This document shows positions 1 through 9,599 of a DNA stretch of 64,000 bases, piece by piece. The stretch is from Lithodes maja (lineage: Eukaryota > Arthropoda > Malacostraca > Decapoda > Lithodidae): the NCBI GenBank assembly GCA_037953745.1, contig JBAKBP010006555.1:1-64000 (forward strand), read 5' to 3'. A program made the translations under genes and the position numbers. Each line of letters begins with the position of its first letter. Within the stretch, counting starts at the first letter, position 1. The notes under the pieces are model-generated. The model was not told the origin of the DNA. It saw only the letters and a program-made list of their open reading frames with translations, and did no database searches.

Positions 1-129
1 CCACCAGGATGCTCACCTTATAGTTTTTGTGTACCTTGTGCAACTCACTGGCTCAGCCCGTCACATCTTGGGGTTACTGCGATATTCTCTACTATTATTA
101 TTGAAGGATTTTATGTTTTTTACCAATTT
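1..129. other. Left edge, no feature seen
   Basis: I see no coding potential, tandem repeat or recognisable mobile element in this stretch. Confidence 0.4.
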
Positions 130-370
130 TGACTAATTTAGTTTTAGTTTGTTCCAAAGACTAACCCCACCACCCCACCGGACCCCCTTCAAATTTAATG
201 TGTACATTATTATGTAAAAGAAAGCATAATAAAAACAAATAAAAGCTGAATAAAAACAGATCCTGCCAAAGACCGTTTTCGCTCGCCCATAATTTCGTTT
301 TACACCTGGAATGAAGCGAAGCGTCTTATGATCACCAAACTAATGGAACGAAACATCTTATCAGTGTATA
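130..370 (+). repeat. Degraded copy of palindromic repeat family D
   Basis: The order of short blocks matches better copies at 40415, 58872 and 60285: a C-rich block, then TGTGTACATT, then TTTCGCTCGCC, then ACACCT, then CAAACTAATGGAACGAA. The copy is heavily mutated and its ends are not clear. This is a noncoding dispersed repeat. Confidence 0.5.
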
Positions 371-414
371 ACTATTGGAGTGGAACATGAAAGGTCCAAA
401 AAGATGTCTGTCAG

Positions 415-545
415 TATGAGAAGTGTATTTAGAGTGTCCATAATAATCTATCCCGATAAAACTATATAGATGCCATTAAACCCATTTAATATAAGGATAG
501 AAAGGTTAATAGCTATGAATATACCCACAAATTCCAGGATTCCAA
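415..545. repeat. Fragment of dispersed repeat family E
   Basis: It shares the blocks GTCCATAATAATCT and GGATAGAAAGGTTAATAGC with stretches near 34690, 35510, 39310 and 42940. The family looks like a short MITE; here only diverged pieces remain. Confidence 0.4.
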
Positions 546-551
546 GATTCC

Positions 552-764
552 AGGATCTACCAGGTGTGGGCCAATCGGCGCTCAGCAGACCCCCGTAATC
601 TTGTGTTAATCTCTGACCGTTTTGGTGGGGTCAGTACTCAAGGTATTAGTGAGATGGGTCTATAATTGGGCCTTGTAATTGGGGTTGGGTGTGACAGGGA
701 TCTGCCTTCTATGGGCCGATCGGCTTTTTGCAGACTCCCATTTTCTTATGTTCTTATGTTCTTA
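552..764 (+). mobile_element. CR1-like LINE, 3' tail only (subfamily 2)
   Basis: This is a 5'-truncated LINE copy of about 210 bp, consisting only of 3' UTR. It ends in the 8-base repeat ATGTTCTT typical of this family. The same tail follows reverse-transcriptase frames at 6500, 20804 and 48380, which identifies it. Its wording (TTGGTGGGGTCAGTACTCAA) marks the second of two tail subfamilies seen in the window. Confidence 0.85.
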
Positions 765-805
765 AATTTGATATACCTTATAGTCTTGATTTTACAGTGA
801 CGGAG

Positions 806-1189
806 TTAAGGGGGGTCACATGCTTTTTTTTGTTTTCTCCTTTTCTCTCTTTTTCTGGCTTGTATCCATTCGGCCTCATTCATCCAACTGTTTTTAAGAC
901 GCTTATCCCCATCCAGGTGTCGATATATTCCTGGCGAGCGATAGCCAGCCATCATTGTATGGAGAAATCCGGCTTCGCCGGAGAAATTTTTCTGTCGAAA
1001 AATGTACAAATTTAGCTTGCTCTCAAAACAAAAATATATATATGCAGGCTTGCTACCGCTCATCAGGAAAATATTGACACCTGGATGGGGGTAAGCGTCT
1101 TAAAACAGTAGGCTGAATGGGGCCGAATGGATAAAAGCCAAAGAGAGAGGGAGAGAAAGAAAACAAAAAAGCGAGGTGGGCTCCCTTAA
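806..1189. mobile_element. TTAA-bounded palindromic element (family C), copy 1
   Basis: The element runs from TTAAGGGGGGTCAC to GGTGGGCTCCCTTAA. The outer ~160 bp on each side are imperfect inverted repeats: the left arm reads GGCTTGTATCCATTCGGC, then TTAAGACGCTTATCCCCATC, then AGGTGTCGAT; the right arm holds the complements in reverse order. The centre has the hairpin TCCGGC-TTC-GCCGGA and a GCGAGC-type block. TTAA at both ends suggests a piggyBac-type target site, by analogy. There is no coding capacity; short open frames here are incidental. Confidence 0.8.
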
Positions 1190-1214
1190 CAGATTATCTC
1201 ACATCTACACTGTC

Positions 1215-1390
1215 AACAATGAAGGGTATGCAAAGACCATATTTAATCATTGGGTATATCGATGCTGATTTACTTTCCTATCCTCATTATAAGATGGATT
1301 TATTACCGTTTATTACCACCAACATACCTGTGCATGGTTAGATTATTATGGACACTATAATTACCCTTTTCATACCAATATTCACGGGAA
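1215..1390. repeat. Dispersed repeat family E, fuller copy
   Basis: About 170 bp that closely follows 39310-39480, with GGGTATGCAAA near the left end, TTATTACCACCAA in the middle and ACCCTTTTCATACCAATA at the right. The ends are roughly complementary (GGTATGCAAAAGG against CCCTTTTCATACC), so it is probably a MITE. Confidence 0.6.
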
Positions 1391-1463
1391 AAATCATGTG
1401 TGCAATATTGAACATAAATTTGTAACTCAAATGACATGCATCATAAGTGTGTAACCTTTAACC

Positions 1464-1538
1464 GTCTTGGTGGTGTAATGGTTAAGGTGTCTAAAAATCT
1501 GTATGTGATAACCCGGGTTCGAATCCTGGTGGATCACA
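1464..1538 (+). pseudogene. tRNA-derived sequence
   Basis: A Pol III A-box-like block (TGGTGTAATGG, 1471-1481) is followed 34 bp later by a perfect B box (GGTTCGAATCC, 1516-1526) inside a good T-arm (CCGGG/CCTGG). The acceptor and anticodon stems do not pair, so it is not a working tRNA. It is more likely a decayed tRNA gene or a SINE head. Similar sequences near 54090, 54350-54498, 50450 and 57301 suggest a family. Confidence 0.6.
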
Positions 1539-1592
1539 TATATGCTTTCATTAATTTACTTTTAAACATCAGAAATCATGCCAAAACTGTAC

Positions 1593-1735
1593 TGAGTCAG
1601 TATTCAATGCACAAAATAAATATATCCCCAAAAGAAAATTTAGATCAACACAGAACGAACCCAAATGGATGAATAATAGACTATTAGATCTTTTAGGACA
1701 AAAGAGAGGAATATATAGAAAAATTAGGAAAGGCG
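1593..1735 (+). mobile_element. CR1-like LINE, upstream part of a split copy
   Basis: It encodes the stretch NKYIPKRKFRSTQNQ... WMNNRLLDLLGQKRGIYRKI found between endonuclease and reverse transcriptase in the intact copy at 35631-38700. It stops at 1735 and resumes at 4456. The 11 bases TAGGAAAGGCG are present at both break points (1725-1735 and 4456-4466), the target duplication of the element in between. Confidence 0.85.
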
Positions 1736-2641
1736 TATGATCGTGTGGACCGTGAAGCAATGTGGAAGGTGTTAAGGATTTATGAAATAGGAGGAAATTT
1801 GTTAGAAGCAGTTAAGAGTTTTTATGAAGGGAGCAGAGCATGTGTGAGAGTAGGAAATGGTGAGTTGAGTGAATGGTTTGAGGTAAAGGTAGGTTTGCGA
1901 CAGGGTTGTGTAATGTCACCATGGCTGTTTAATATGTTTATGAATGGTGTGGTGAGGGAGGTGAAAAGGAGAACTATGGGAAGAGGATTGGGTTTAGTAG
2001 GAAAGAATGGTAGAGATTGGGAGTTGAATCAGTTGCTGTTCGCTGATGACACAGCATTGGTGGCGGATTCTGATGAGAAACTGCAGCGGGTAGTCAAAGA
2101 GTTTGGTGTGGTTTGTGGAAGGAGGAAACTGAAGGTGAACGTCAATAAAAGTAAAGTAATGGTGTGTAATAGGGGAGAGCATAGGGTGAATCTAGATGTG
2201 AGGCTGGATGGGAAAATATTGGAACAAGTAGAGTGTTTTAAATATCTAGGAGGAACGATAAGCAGGAGTGGAGGTATGGAAGTGGAGGTAAAACAGAGAG
2301 TGTGTGAAGGAAGGAAGGTTTTCGGAGCAATGGGAAGTATGTGGAAGACGAGAAATCTCGGAGTGAAAGTAAAAAGTGCACTGTATCAAGGAATTGTTGT
2401 GCCAACAGTGATGTATGGGGCTGAGACATGGGCTCTGAAGAAAAAGGAGAAAAGAGGGCTGGATGTGATGGAGATGAGCTGCTTGAGGAGTATGTGTGGA
2501 GTTACTCGTAGAGACAGATTGAGGAATGAAGAGATACGTAGGAGAGTGGGGCAGCAGGAACATTTGTCAGCCAGAGTGGACAGAAGGGTGCTGAGCTGGT
2601 ATGGTCATGTTGAACGAATGGGAGATGAAAGGCTTACATAG
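1736..2641 (+). pseudogene. Reverse transcriptase fragment of RTE-like LINE
   Basis: About 300 codons from the fingers/palm to the C-terminal region. Visible motifs are GLRQGCVMSPWLFN (template grip) and LLFADDTALVADS with the catalytic aspartate pair, then KYLGGTIS and a C-terminal WYGHVERMGDERLT. The frame enters from upstream without a start codon; the first in-frame candidate is a GTG at 1745, which I take as incidental. A TAG stops it at 2639, just before RICESGTRGDRRAGRPP, which continues in the same frame, so this is one nonsense mutation. The remaining C-terminus lies at 3989-4065 beyond a nested LINE. The enzyme would copy its own RNA at a nicked target. This copy cannot be autonomous. 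Confidence 0.85.
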
Positions 2642-2735
2642 AGAATATGTGAGTCAGGTACAAGGGGAGATAGAAGGGCAGGAAGACCCCCATTGAGATG
2701 GAGAGACTGTGTAAGAAAGGCTTTGGATGATAGAG

Positions 2736-3988
2736 TACAAAGGAGTACAAAGGAAATCAAGCAACAACAGATCTAGTGACCCTTCTAGGCTGCTTGTCCT
2801 CCAAAACACTGAGGATCAAGTGTCCAAACAGTGGTTTAGAGTGGGTAAGGGAACATTGGAAAGGGAACTACTGCCCTGCCACTAACGTGGCAGGACTAGG
2901 AAGTTAGTAGGGGACATATGGGTTAGTAACTGAGGGGAGGATAAAGTTATTCATTTACAAACGCAGTCAGTCGCGGGTTTGATGCGAGATATTTGTCTAG
3001 GCGGAATTTAAATGAATCAACGGTGCTGCAGTCTATAACGTTTCGGGGAAGCCCATTCCACAAGTTGACAACTCGATTGAAGAAGAAATTCTTAGATTCG
3101 TGCGAGTTAAAAGATTTACCAATAATTTTGCAACCGTTTCCCCGTGTGTAATTAGATTGGTCGATAGTGAAGTACTTACTACAGTTCATATTGTCGATGC
3201 CTTTGATGATTTTGAACACTTGAATTAAGTCGCCTCTTAATCTGCGCTGGGTTAAAGGAAATAGATTTAATTCTCTAAGACGCTCTTCGTATGGTTTGTT
3301 CTTTAGGCTAGGTATCATTTTGGTAACTCTACGTTGAACTCGTTCTAGCTTGTTTATATCTTTTTGGTAATAAGGGCACCAGGATTGAACGCAGTATTCC
3401 AGAAGAGGGCGGACTAAGGAATTGTAAAGGGTTAGGATAACTTCTTTGGATTTATGCTCAAATGACCTGCCTATAAAGCCAATTATTTTGTTTGCCTTCT
3501 TAACAACTTCTGAACATTGTTGACTCGGTTTTAGGTTACTCGATATTGTTACTCCCAGATCAGTTTCTCTGTTTACATTCTTAAGCTGAGTGCCATTCAT
3601 CGAATAGTTTGCTTTCTCATTTAGGTATCCGACATGTAGTACTTTACATTTATCCGCATTGAAACTCATTTGCCAAATTTGGGCCCAACATGACAATTTA
3701 TCTAGATTGTGTTGCATATCGTCAACTTGTTCTTTTGAGAGTACGCTATTTGCAATTTTTGTATCGTCAGCAAATTTTGAGATTGTGCAGGTGAGACCCT
3801 CATCTATGTCGTTGATGTAAATTAGAAAGAGAATTGGTCCTAGTACCGATCCCTGGGGTACCCCGCTACTTACATTGGTCCATTTAGATGCCTTACCGTT
3901 TATGACTACTCTTTGCTTTCTGTTGTTGAGCCAATTTTCTATCCATTTCAACACACCGTCTTGTATTCCATGCGCTTTTAGTTTTAGC
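2736..3988 (-). mobile_element. CR1/Jockey-like LINE family F2, inserted in the RTE-like LINE
   Basis: The hexamer ATAGAG flanks the insert (2730-2735 and 3989-3994), and the host LINE frame reads ...VRKALDDR before it and RGMTIDQ after it, which fixes the insertion. The 3' end of this element lies at the low-coordinate side. A second copy of the family lies at 9600-10950. Its 5' end is truncated inside the reverse transcriptase. Confidence 0.8.
2875..2894. other. Perfect 8 bp hairpin
   Basis: CCTGCCAC-TAAC-GTGGCAGG forms a perfect stem with a four-base loop. It lies in the 3' UTR region of the F2 LINE. A role in template recognition is possible but not shown. Confidence 0.5.
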
Positions 3989-3990
3989 AT
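2947..3990 (-). CDS. Reverse transcriptase C-terminal half, LINE family F2
   Basis: An uninterrupted 347-codon frame. It begins just before the palm (MLKLKAHGIQDGVLKW), then carries SGVPQGSVLGPILFLIYIND and SKFADDTKI with the catalytic aspartates, followed by the thumb and C-terminal region (LVRPLLEYCVQSWCP, LERVQRRVTKMI) and ends RLDKYLASNPRLTAFVNE. The endonuclease and the N-terminal fingers are missing, so the protein would be inactive. The ATG uses bases of the flanking host LINE, so it is a chance start. Lack of stop codons suggests a fairly recent insertion. Confidence 0.85.
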   Translation of the reverse strand: MLKLKAHGIQDGVLKWIENWLNNRKQRVVINGKASKWTNVSSGVPQGSVLGPILFLIYINDIDEGLTCTISKFADDTKIANSVLSKEQVDDMQHNLDKLSCWAQIWQMSFNADKCKVLHVGYLNEKANYSMNGTQLKNVNRETDLGVTISSNLKPSQQCSEVVKKANKIIGFIGRSFEHKSKEVILTLYNSLVRPLLEYCVQSWCPYYQKDINKLERVQRRVTKMIPSLKNKPYEERLRELNLFPLTQRRLRGDLIQVFKIIKGIDNMNCSKYFTIDQSNYTRGNGCKIIGKSFNSHESKNFFFNRVVNLWNGLPRNVIDCSTVDSFKFRLDKYLASNPRLTAFVNE

Positions 3991-4651
3991 AGAGGAATGA
4001 CTATAGATCAGGCAGGGGAAGTGGTGGTGGACAGGAGTGAATGGAGAATGCTTGTGAATAGTTGAGTGAACACGTGGTCATTTGGAGTAAGGGGTCGGCC
4101 GCAAGTTCGACTAGATAATAGTCCATCAGGCGCCTGGCCCGGGGGGACGATTAATATGAAGGGTGTGCCTGGAAATGTGGTGGGAGGGCTTGTGGCTTTG
4201 GCTCCTCTGCATGTCTGCCTGCCGAGATCGGAACCTCTCCGGGTGGTCAGGGGCCGGGGGAGTGCTGGAGCGACCTTGGTAACCCTGGTCTCTGGGTCTT
4301 CTCCTGGGTGACCTGGATGTGTGTGAGTTTGTGTTTTTTATCTGTGTTTATTTTTTGTTTTATGTTGTTTTTGTGTTTTCCCTGTTCTTGCTCTGTCTTG
4401 AGTCGGCTACCCCCAAAATGGGGATTGGGCCTGAGCATATAGATAGATAGATAGATAGGAAAGGCGAAATTCACCTACTTGCTTACTATCAGAATCTATC
4501 AAGACAGGTAAAAAAGGATATTAGGAAAGAAAAAAGAAATTATGAAATTAAGGTTGCCAATGACTCAAAAAATAATCCTAAAGCTTTTTACCAACTATAT
4601 AAATCCAAGGTTAGAGATGTAATTGGTCCCCTTAAAACTTCGATAGGAGAA

Positions 4652-6499
4652 ATGACAGAAAATGATTTAGAAATGTGCAGTACATTAAATAGTCAATTTC
4701 TTTCCGTTTTCACTAATGAAAATTTGGCACAGTTTCCAGAAGTCCGTAAGGTATATAGCGATAGTATAGAAAATAGGTTAAGTACGGTTACTATAAGTAG
4801 AAATGATGTGCTTAAGGAAATTGACAGACTGAAACCTCATAAATCGCCTGGTCCTGATGAGGTATATGCTAGAGTATTAAAAGAATGTAGGGATGAGTTA
4901 AGTTACCCATTAACATTTTTATTTAACAAGTCATTGGAGACAGGTATAGTTCCAGAAGCTTGGAAGCTTGCAAACGTAGTTCCGATCTTCAAAAAAGGTG
5001 ACAAATCAATAGCATCCAATTACCGTCCCATTAGTCTTACATCAATCATAGGAAAGCTACTAGAGTCAATTATTGCTAGTAAAATTAGAAACCACTTAGA
5101 TACATTTAATTTAATAAATTCTTCTCAGCATGGATTCACTCAGGGACGTTCTTGCCTTACTAATTTGCTTAGTTTTTTCTCAGAGGTATATGAAGCAGTA
5201 GATAATGACAAGTCATATGATAATTATAATATATTTAGATTTCAGTAAAGCTTTCGACAGAGTCCCCCATGAGAGATTGATGAGAAAGGTTGAGGCGCAT
5301 GGAATAGGTGGGGCGTTGTTGGGATGGATTAGGTCATGGCTAATTGGTAGGAAGCAGAGAGTCAGCATAAATGGTACGAAGTCAGAATGGGGAGCAGTCA
5401 AAAGTGGTGTCCCCCAGGGATCTGTATTAGGTCCTCTGTTGTTTGTTATATACATAAATGACCTTCTATCTATCTATCTATTGCCAGACGCCTTACTCCC
5501 CTTACGAGGGTGGCCATACACAGAATGCCCCCAAGCGGACCTATTCCCTGTGAGAGGGACAACCCGAGCCAGTTTAGTGAAGGACTTACAGGATTGACCA
5601 CTCAATTCAGGATCCGTCCGACTCCGAGGCCCTCTGTGTATCTTGTTAGCACTATTTTTCTACAGTGGTGTTCGGCTAAATGACCTTGATTTAGGTATAA
5701 CTAGTAGGATAAGTAAATTTGCAGACGATACCAAAATGGGGAGAACAATTGATTCAGATAGAGATATAGAGTGCCTCCAAAGGGATCTAAATATCTTACA
5801 CGAATGGTCAGTAAATTGGCAGATGAAGTTTAACATTGACAAATGCAAGGTATTAAAGATAGGGAAGATGCATACAAATGTTAAATATAAACTAGCTAAT
5901 ATGGAATTAGAAAACTCGAATTGTGAGAAAGATCTAGGTGTGTTTGTTAGCAATGATTTGAAGCCTAGACAACAGTGTATAAGCGTTCGAAACAAGGCAA
6001 ACAGGATTCTCGGGTTCATCTCTAGGAGTGTGAGTAACAGAACTGCTGATGTTATCTTAAAACTTTACTTGTCATTAGTGAGACCCCATATGGATTATGC
6101 TGTTCAATTTTGGTGTCCTTATTACAGAATGGTAGAATGACAAAAATTATCCATAATATTAGAAATCTTCCGTATAAAGAAAGGTTGAAGAAATTAGGCT
6201 TACATTTGTTAGAGAGACGCAGAGTTAGAGGGGATATGATAGAGGTGTTCAAGTGGGTTAGTGGGATTAACAAAGGGGACATGACAAATGTACTAAAGCT
6301 CAGTGATAGCGAAAGAACTCGTACCAATGGTTTCAAATTAGATAAATTTCGTTTCAGAAAAGATATAGGCAAATATTGGTTTGGTAACAGAGTTGTAGAT
6401 GGGTGGAATGGACTACCAAGTGCTATAGTGGGATTAAAAACGATAGGGAGCTTTAAGATAAAATTGGATAAGCATATGGACGAGAAGGGTTGGGTGTGA
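4652..6499 (+). pseudogene. Broken reverse transcriptase of CR1-like LINE
   Basis: The reading frame survives in four pieces: 4652-5248 (KSPGPDEVYARVLKEC, FKKGDKSIASNYRPISLTS, QHGFTQGRSCLTNLLSFF), 5205-5465 (YLDFSKAFDRVP, SGVPQGSVLGPLLF), 5690-6140 (ISKFADDTKM, catalytic aspartates) and 6110-6499 (C-terminal region, ending KLDKHMDEKGWV). Comparison with the intact copy at 35844-38679 shows a frameshift near 5220, a 210 bp insert at 5467 and a deletion near 6127. All motifs can be traced, but no full-length product is possible. Confidence 0.85.
5467..5676 (-). mobile_element. GATA-tailed SINE-like insert (family B)
   Basis: A 210 bp insert in the LINE, flanked by the perfect 11 bp duplication TAAATGACCTT (5456-5466 and 5677-5687). 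Read on -, it ends CGTCTGGCA followed by GATA repeats, as retroposons with short tandem tails do. Related pieces starting ATCTATCTA..AGCCAGAC lie at 24963 and 55728. There is no reading frame. It may depend on the RTE-like LINE, which has the same kind of tail. Confidence 0.8.
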
Positions 6500-6713
6500 A
6501 GGGGGATCAGCAGGGTTGAGCCAATCAGCACTCTGCAGACCCCCTTAATCCTGCGTTAATCTCTAACCGTTTTGGTAAGATGATCCTCAGGGTATTAGAG
6601 TGTTGAGCCTATAATTGGGCTTTGTAATTGGGGTTGTGTGGGACAGGGATCTGCCTTGCTTAGGCCAATCGGCTTTCTGCAGACTCCCATTTTCTTATGT
6701 TCTTATGTTCTTA

Positions 6714-8504
6714 AACCTAACTAAATCAAACTTTCTCCACAAGCAGGCAAATAAACTTCTAAATAATCCAAATGATAACAAAATATTTTGGTCTACTCTT
6801 AACTCATTCAAATCCAGCTTCACTACTGCTTCATCCATTCCACCATTAAAATCTCCGACTGGCAATCTTGTACGTGACCCACGAGGTAAAGCTAACCTTC
6901 TTGCGGATATTTTCTCCACCAACTCAACCTTAGATGAAATAAATAAAGATGTCCCTGTACTTAATTTTAATTCGCCTGAAATTCCCTCACTTAAGATCCA
7001 CACCAGACATGTCAAAACTATTTTGCAGAATCTCTCAGTAGATAAGGCTCCTGGTCCAGATGAAATTCCTCCAATAGTACTTAAGAATTGCTCCTTGGTG
7101 CTCGCTCCTGTATTGGCAAAATCTTTCCGTCTGTGTACTCATACCTCATGCTTCCCAGTACCCTGGAAAGAAGCAAACATCCATCCAGTTCCTAAAAAAG
7201 GTGCCTCTTCAGATCCATCAAACTACAGACCAATAGCTTTTACTTCACTCTTGGTAAAGTCTTTGAAATTATATTAAATAATCACATAATTAAGCATCTT
7301 GAGAATAATAAATTAATCAGTGATAGGCAATATGGTATTAGACGATGTCGATCAACTGCAGACATTCTTTGCCTTCTTACGCATCAAATCAACCAAGCTA
7401 CAGACCAACATGGTGAACCACATACAATAGCACTGGATATATCAAAGGCATTTGATAGAGTCTGGCATCAATCCTTATTGTCGAAGATGTCACACTACGG
7501 CCTTGCATCATTAGTTCCACTAATTTCTTCTTATCTTCATAACAGAAAAATATGTGTAATGGTAGATGGCCTTTATTCTCAATTTCACTGGTGTTCCCCA
7601 GGGATCAGTTTTGGCCCCAACTCTGTTTCTCATTCATATCAATGATCTCATATCTACCACTCATAATCCAATACATTCCTACGCAGATGACTCAACACTC
7701 CACAGTTCCTTCACATTTACCAATTCTTTCACCCAACCCGATCTTATAAATTCAAAAATAAACACTGCAATTTCTCTGAACCAGGACCTTTCTAGAATTA
7801 ATAAATGGGGACAAAAGAATCTAGTTTCCTTTAATGCACAGAAAACCAAGTTCATTCAATTTTCTAACCGACAGAATCTCACTGACTCCCATATATTTGT
7901 TAATGATGTAAATATTCCCACTTCCCCTAGTATTGACATTCTCGGTGTAACATTAACTACTAACTTGAGCTGGACACATTATGTTAGAAGCATTGCTAAG
8001 TATGCCTCTAAAAAACTGGGACTCCTGTACAGAGTTCGAGAATTCTTCACTGACGAGCAGTTGGACGTAATATATAAAAGTCATGTGCGTTCTCAGATGG
8101 ATTACTGTTCACCTCTGTGGAGTGGAAGTGGAGTGGTTGCATTGAGGCAGTTGGACAAAATTCAAAATAAAGCTATTAGATTAATCAATAACCCTGCAAT
8201 CACACAGGACCTTCCTACATTATCCATACGAAGAAACGTTGCATCCCTTGCATTATTCTACAGATATTTTCACAGCAATTGTTCCGAGGAACTTGCTTCA
8301 ATTGTGCCGCCTCTCCACATCTTTCCCCGTAGAACTAGGGCAGCTGAGAGCGCCCACTTTCTCCTCCACACTGCAGAACTTCTGCTTATCAAAATTCATT
8401 TATCCCTAGAACTACTACTCTTTGGAATTCACTTCCCTCGAGTTGCTTTCCACAAACTTACAATCTACAAAAGTTTAAATCCAGTTGTTACAAACATTTT
8501 ATGA
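6714..8504 (+). pseudogene. Reverse transcriptase of Jockey-like LINE, two frameshifts
   Basis: The frame runs from 6714 (LNSFKSSFTTAS, KAPGPDEIPPIVLKN, VPKKGASSDPSNYRPIAFTS) to about 7260, then shifts. The middle part reads IIKHLENNKLISDRQYG, ALDISKAFDRVWHQSLL. After a second shift near 7565 it continues as FTGVPQGSVLAPTLFLIHIND, HSYADDSTLHSS (catalytic aspartates), ending at 8504. The last ~70 residues look drifted. The endonuclease is absent (5' truncation), so the element is dead. Family resemblance is to arthropod Jockey-type reverse transcriptases. Confidence 0.8.
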
Positions 8505-8596
8505 ATGGAGGATGCCTTTAGGCACATGGACCATTTTGTTTTATCTGTGTTTTTCCTTCCTCCGTTCATTGTCTCAAAAAAAAAAAAAAAAAAAAT
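6714..8596 (+). mobile_element. Jockey-like LINE with poly(A) tail
   Basis: A 5'-truncated LINE that starts directly after the CR1 octamer tail and ends in a 21-base A run (8576-8596). It encodes the linker, reverse transcriptase and C-terminus. The type of tail separates it from the CR1-like and RTE-like families in this window. Confidence 0.85.
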
Positions 8597-8675
8597 GGAG
8601 GTGTTTGGTGTTGTGGTGAAATTAATATAAAATAGATAATAGTTTTTGTGTTATAATTTGAACACTATTTTCAGA

Positions 8676-8928
8676 AATACTAGTGCCACCCACTGGAAAG
8701 AGAAAGGGGACCGACAGTGCTGCAATAACTACCATGGTATCACACTGCTCAGTGTTCCAGGCAAGGTCTTTGCCCATATTCTACTGATGCGAATCCGAGG
8801 CCACCTGCTGAAAAAGCAGAGACCTGATTAATCCAGATTTACACCCAAGAGGTCAACAATTGACAGGATTCTGGCGCTCCGGGTCCTCGTGGAACGCCGA
8901 CTGGAGTTTCAAAAGGGGCTGCTTGTGG
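8676..8928 (+). pseudogene. Reverse transcriptase scrap of another LINE (F5)
   Basis: It reads KEKGDRQCCNNYHGITLLSV, then PGKVFAHILLMRIRGHLLKKQ, then a stop at 8829, then SRFTPKRSTIDRILALRVL in the same frame. This is the conserved KGDR-NY-GI-LLS block of reverse transcriptases. About 85 codons remain. It does not match the other LINE families here and is cut off by the poly(T) of the next element. Confidence 0.7.
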
Positions 8929-9520
8929 TTTTTTTTTTTTTTTTTTTTTTTTTTTCCCTATGTGGATGAGGGAGACAAAAGGCAGAACACCCATGTAATA
9001 GTGCCTCCCCCAGAGTTGAAAGATGGACAGGGCCAAAATCAAGGAATGTTCGAGCCAAAAGGCCTAGGCACACAGAGTTTGAAGCAATTTAAGTCATAGG
9101 ATGAGGAAAGGTGGATTCAGGGAGAGAGTTCCACAGCTCAGCTGTTGAATAGAAGAAAGATTGGGAATATTATTTCACTCTTGGGTTGGAGAGTTGCACA
9201 GAGTAGTGGTGGTATTGTGTTGCAAGACGGGTGCTACGTGATCTACATAGAGGAGGTGGTATACACTAAGAGAGCTCTGAGGAACACTGATTATTGTAGT
9301 AGCGGTAGAATAACGAGAGAGCTGCAACATTGTGGCGAAGAGAAAGAGATTGTAGAGAGTGGGTGAGTGGATGTGAGTTAATGAGACGAAAGGCTTTCTT
9401 TTCTACTTTGTCAAGAAGTGCTGTGTGAGAGGATCCTCCCCACACATGTGAACAATACTCAATACAAGGACGCACGTCTGTGCCCCTGTACAGAGCAAGC
9501 AACAACAGGTCTTGCAACCC
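8929..9520 (-). mobile_element. Jockey-like LINE family F3, 3' end
   Basis: On - the element ends in poly(A), seen as the T run 8929-8955. Upstream lies about 300 bp of 3' UTR and a C-terminal reverse transcriptase frame at 9266-9517 (LALYRGTDVRPCIEYCSHVW, KVEKKAFRLINS, LSLFYRYY). The same segment occurs at 16470-17112 and near 55130. It is 5'-truncated. Confidence 0.8.
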
Positions 9521-9599
9521 CTCAAGATTACTTGCTCTCTAACTTACTGCTGTTTTGGCGCCCAACACTTTCTCAGAGAGGATATTAGGTTAATAAAAT

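Larger units (their letters stand above)
1736..4455 (+). mobile_element. RTE-like LINE, 5'-truncated, with (GATA)n tail
   Basis: This is the LINE inserted into the CR1 copy, flanked by an 11 bp target duplication. It begins inside the reverse transcriptase at YDRVDREAMW, so it is 5'-truncated. It is interrupted at 2736-3988 by another LINE; its own C-terminal codons (RGMTIDQAGEVVV...LVNS, stop at 4063-4065) resume after that insert. The 3' UTR (4066-4455) contains GGTCGGCCGCAAGTTCGAC and ends GGGATTGGGCCTGAGCATA followed by GATA repeats. Copies of this UTR recur alone at 15639, 17113, 21095, 43330 and 60080. The clade call is from motif resemblance only. Confidence 0.8.
4456..6713 (+). mobile_element. 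CR1-like LINE, downstream part of the split copy (subfamily 1 tail)
   Basis: This continues the copy begun at 1593. It covers the rest of the linker, the whole reverse transcriptase and the 3' UTR, and ends in ATGTTCTT repeats at 6713. A GATA-tailed insert occupies 5467-5676. Small lesions break the frame: an insertion/duplication near 5218 (TATGATAATTATAATATAT) and a deletion of about 30 bp near 6127 between two AGAATG repeats. Confidence 0.9.

Noticed and set aside
816..1063. Short proteins shared between family C palindromic copies
   Set aside because: Frames on both strands recur only because the DNA element recurs; they overlap the hairpin and lack any domain.
1464..1538. Functional tRNA gene
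   Set aside because: A and B boxes are good but acceptor and anticodon stems do not pair; no clear anticodon loop or Pol III T-run terminator fits.
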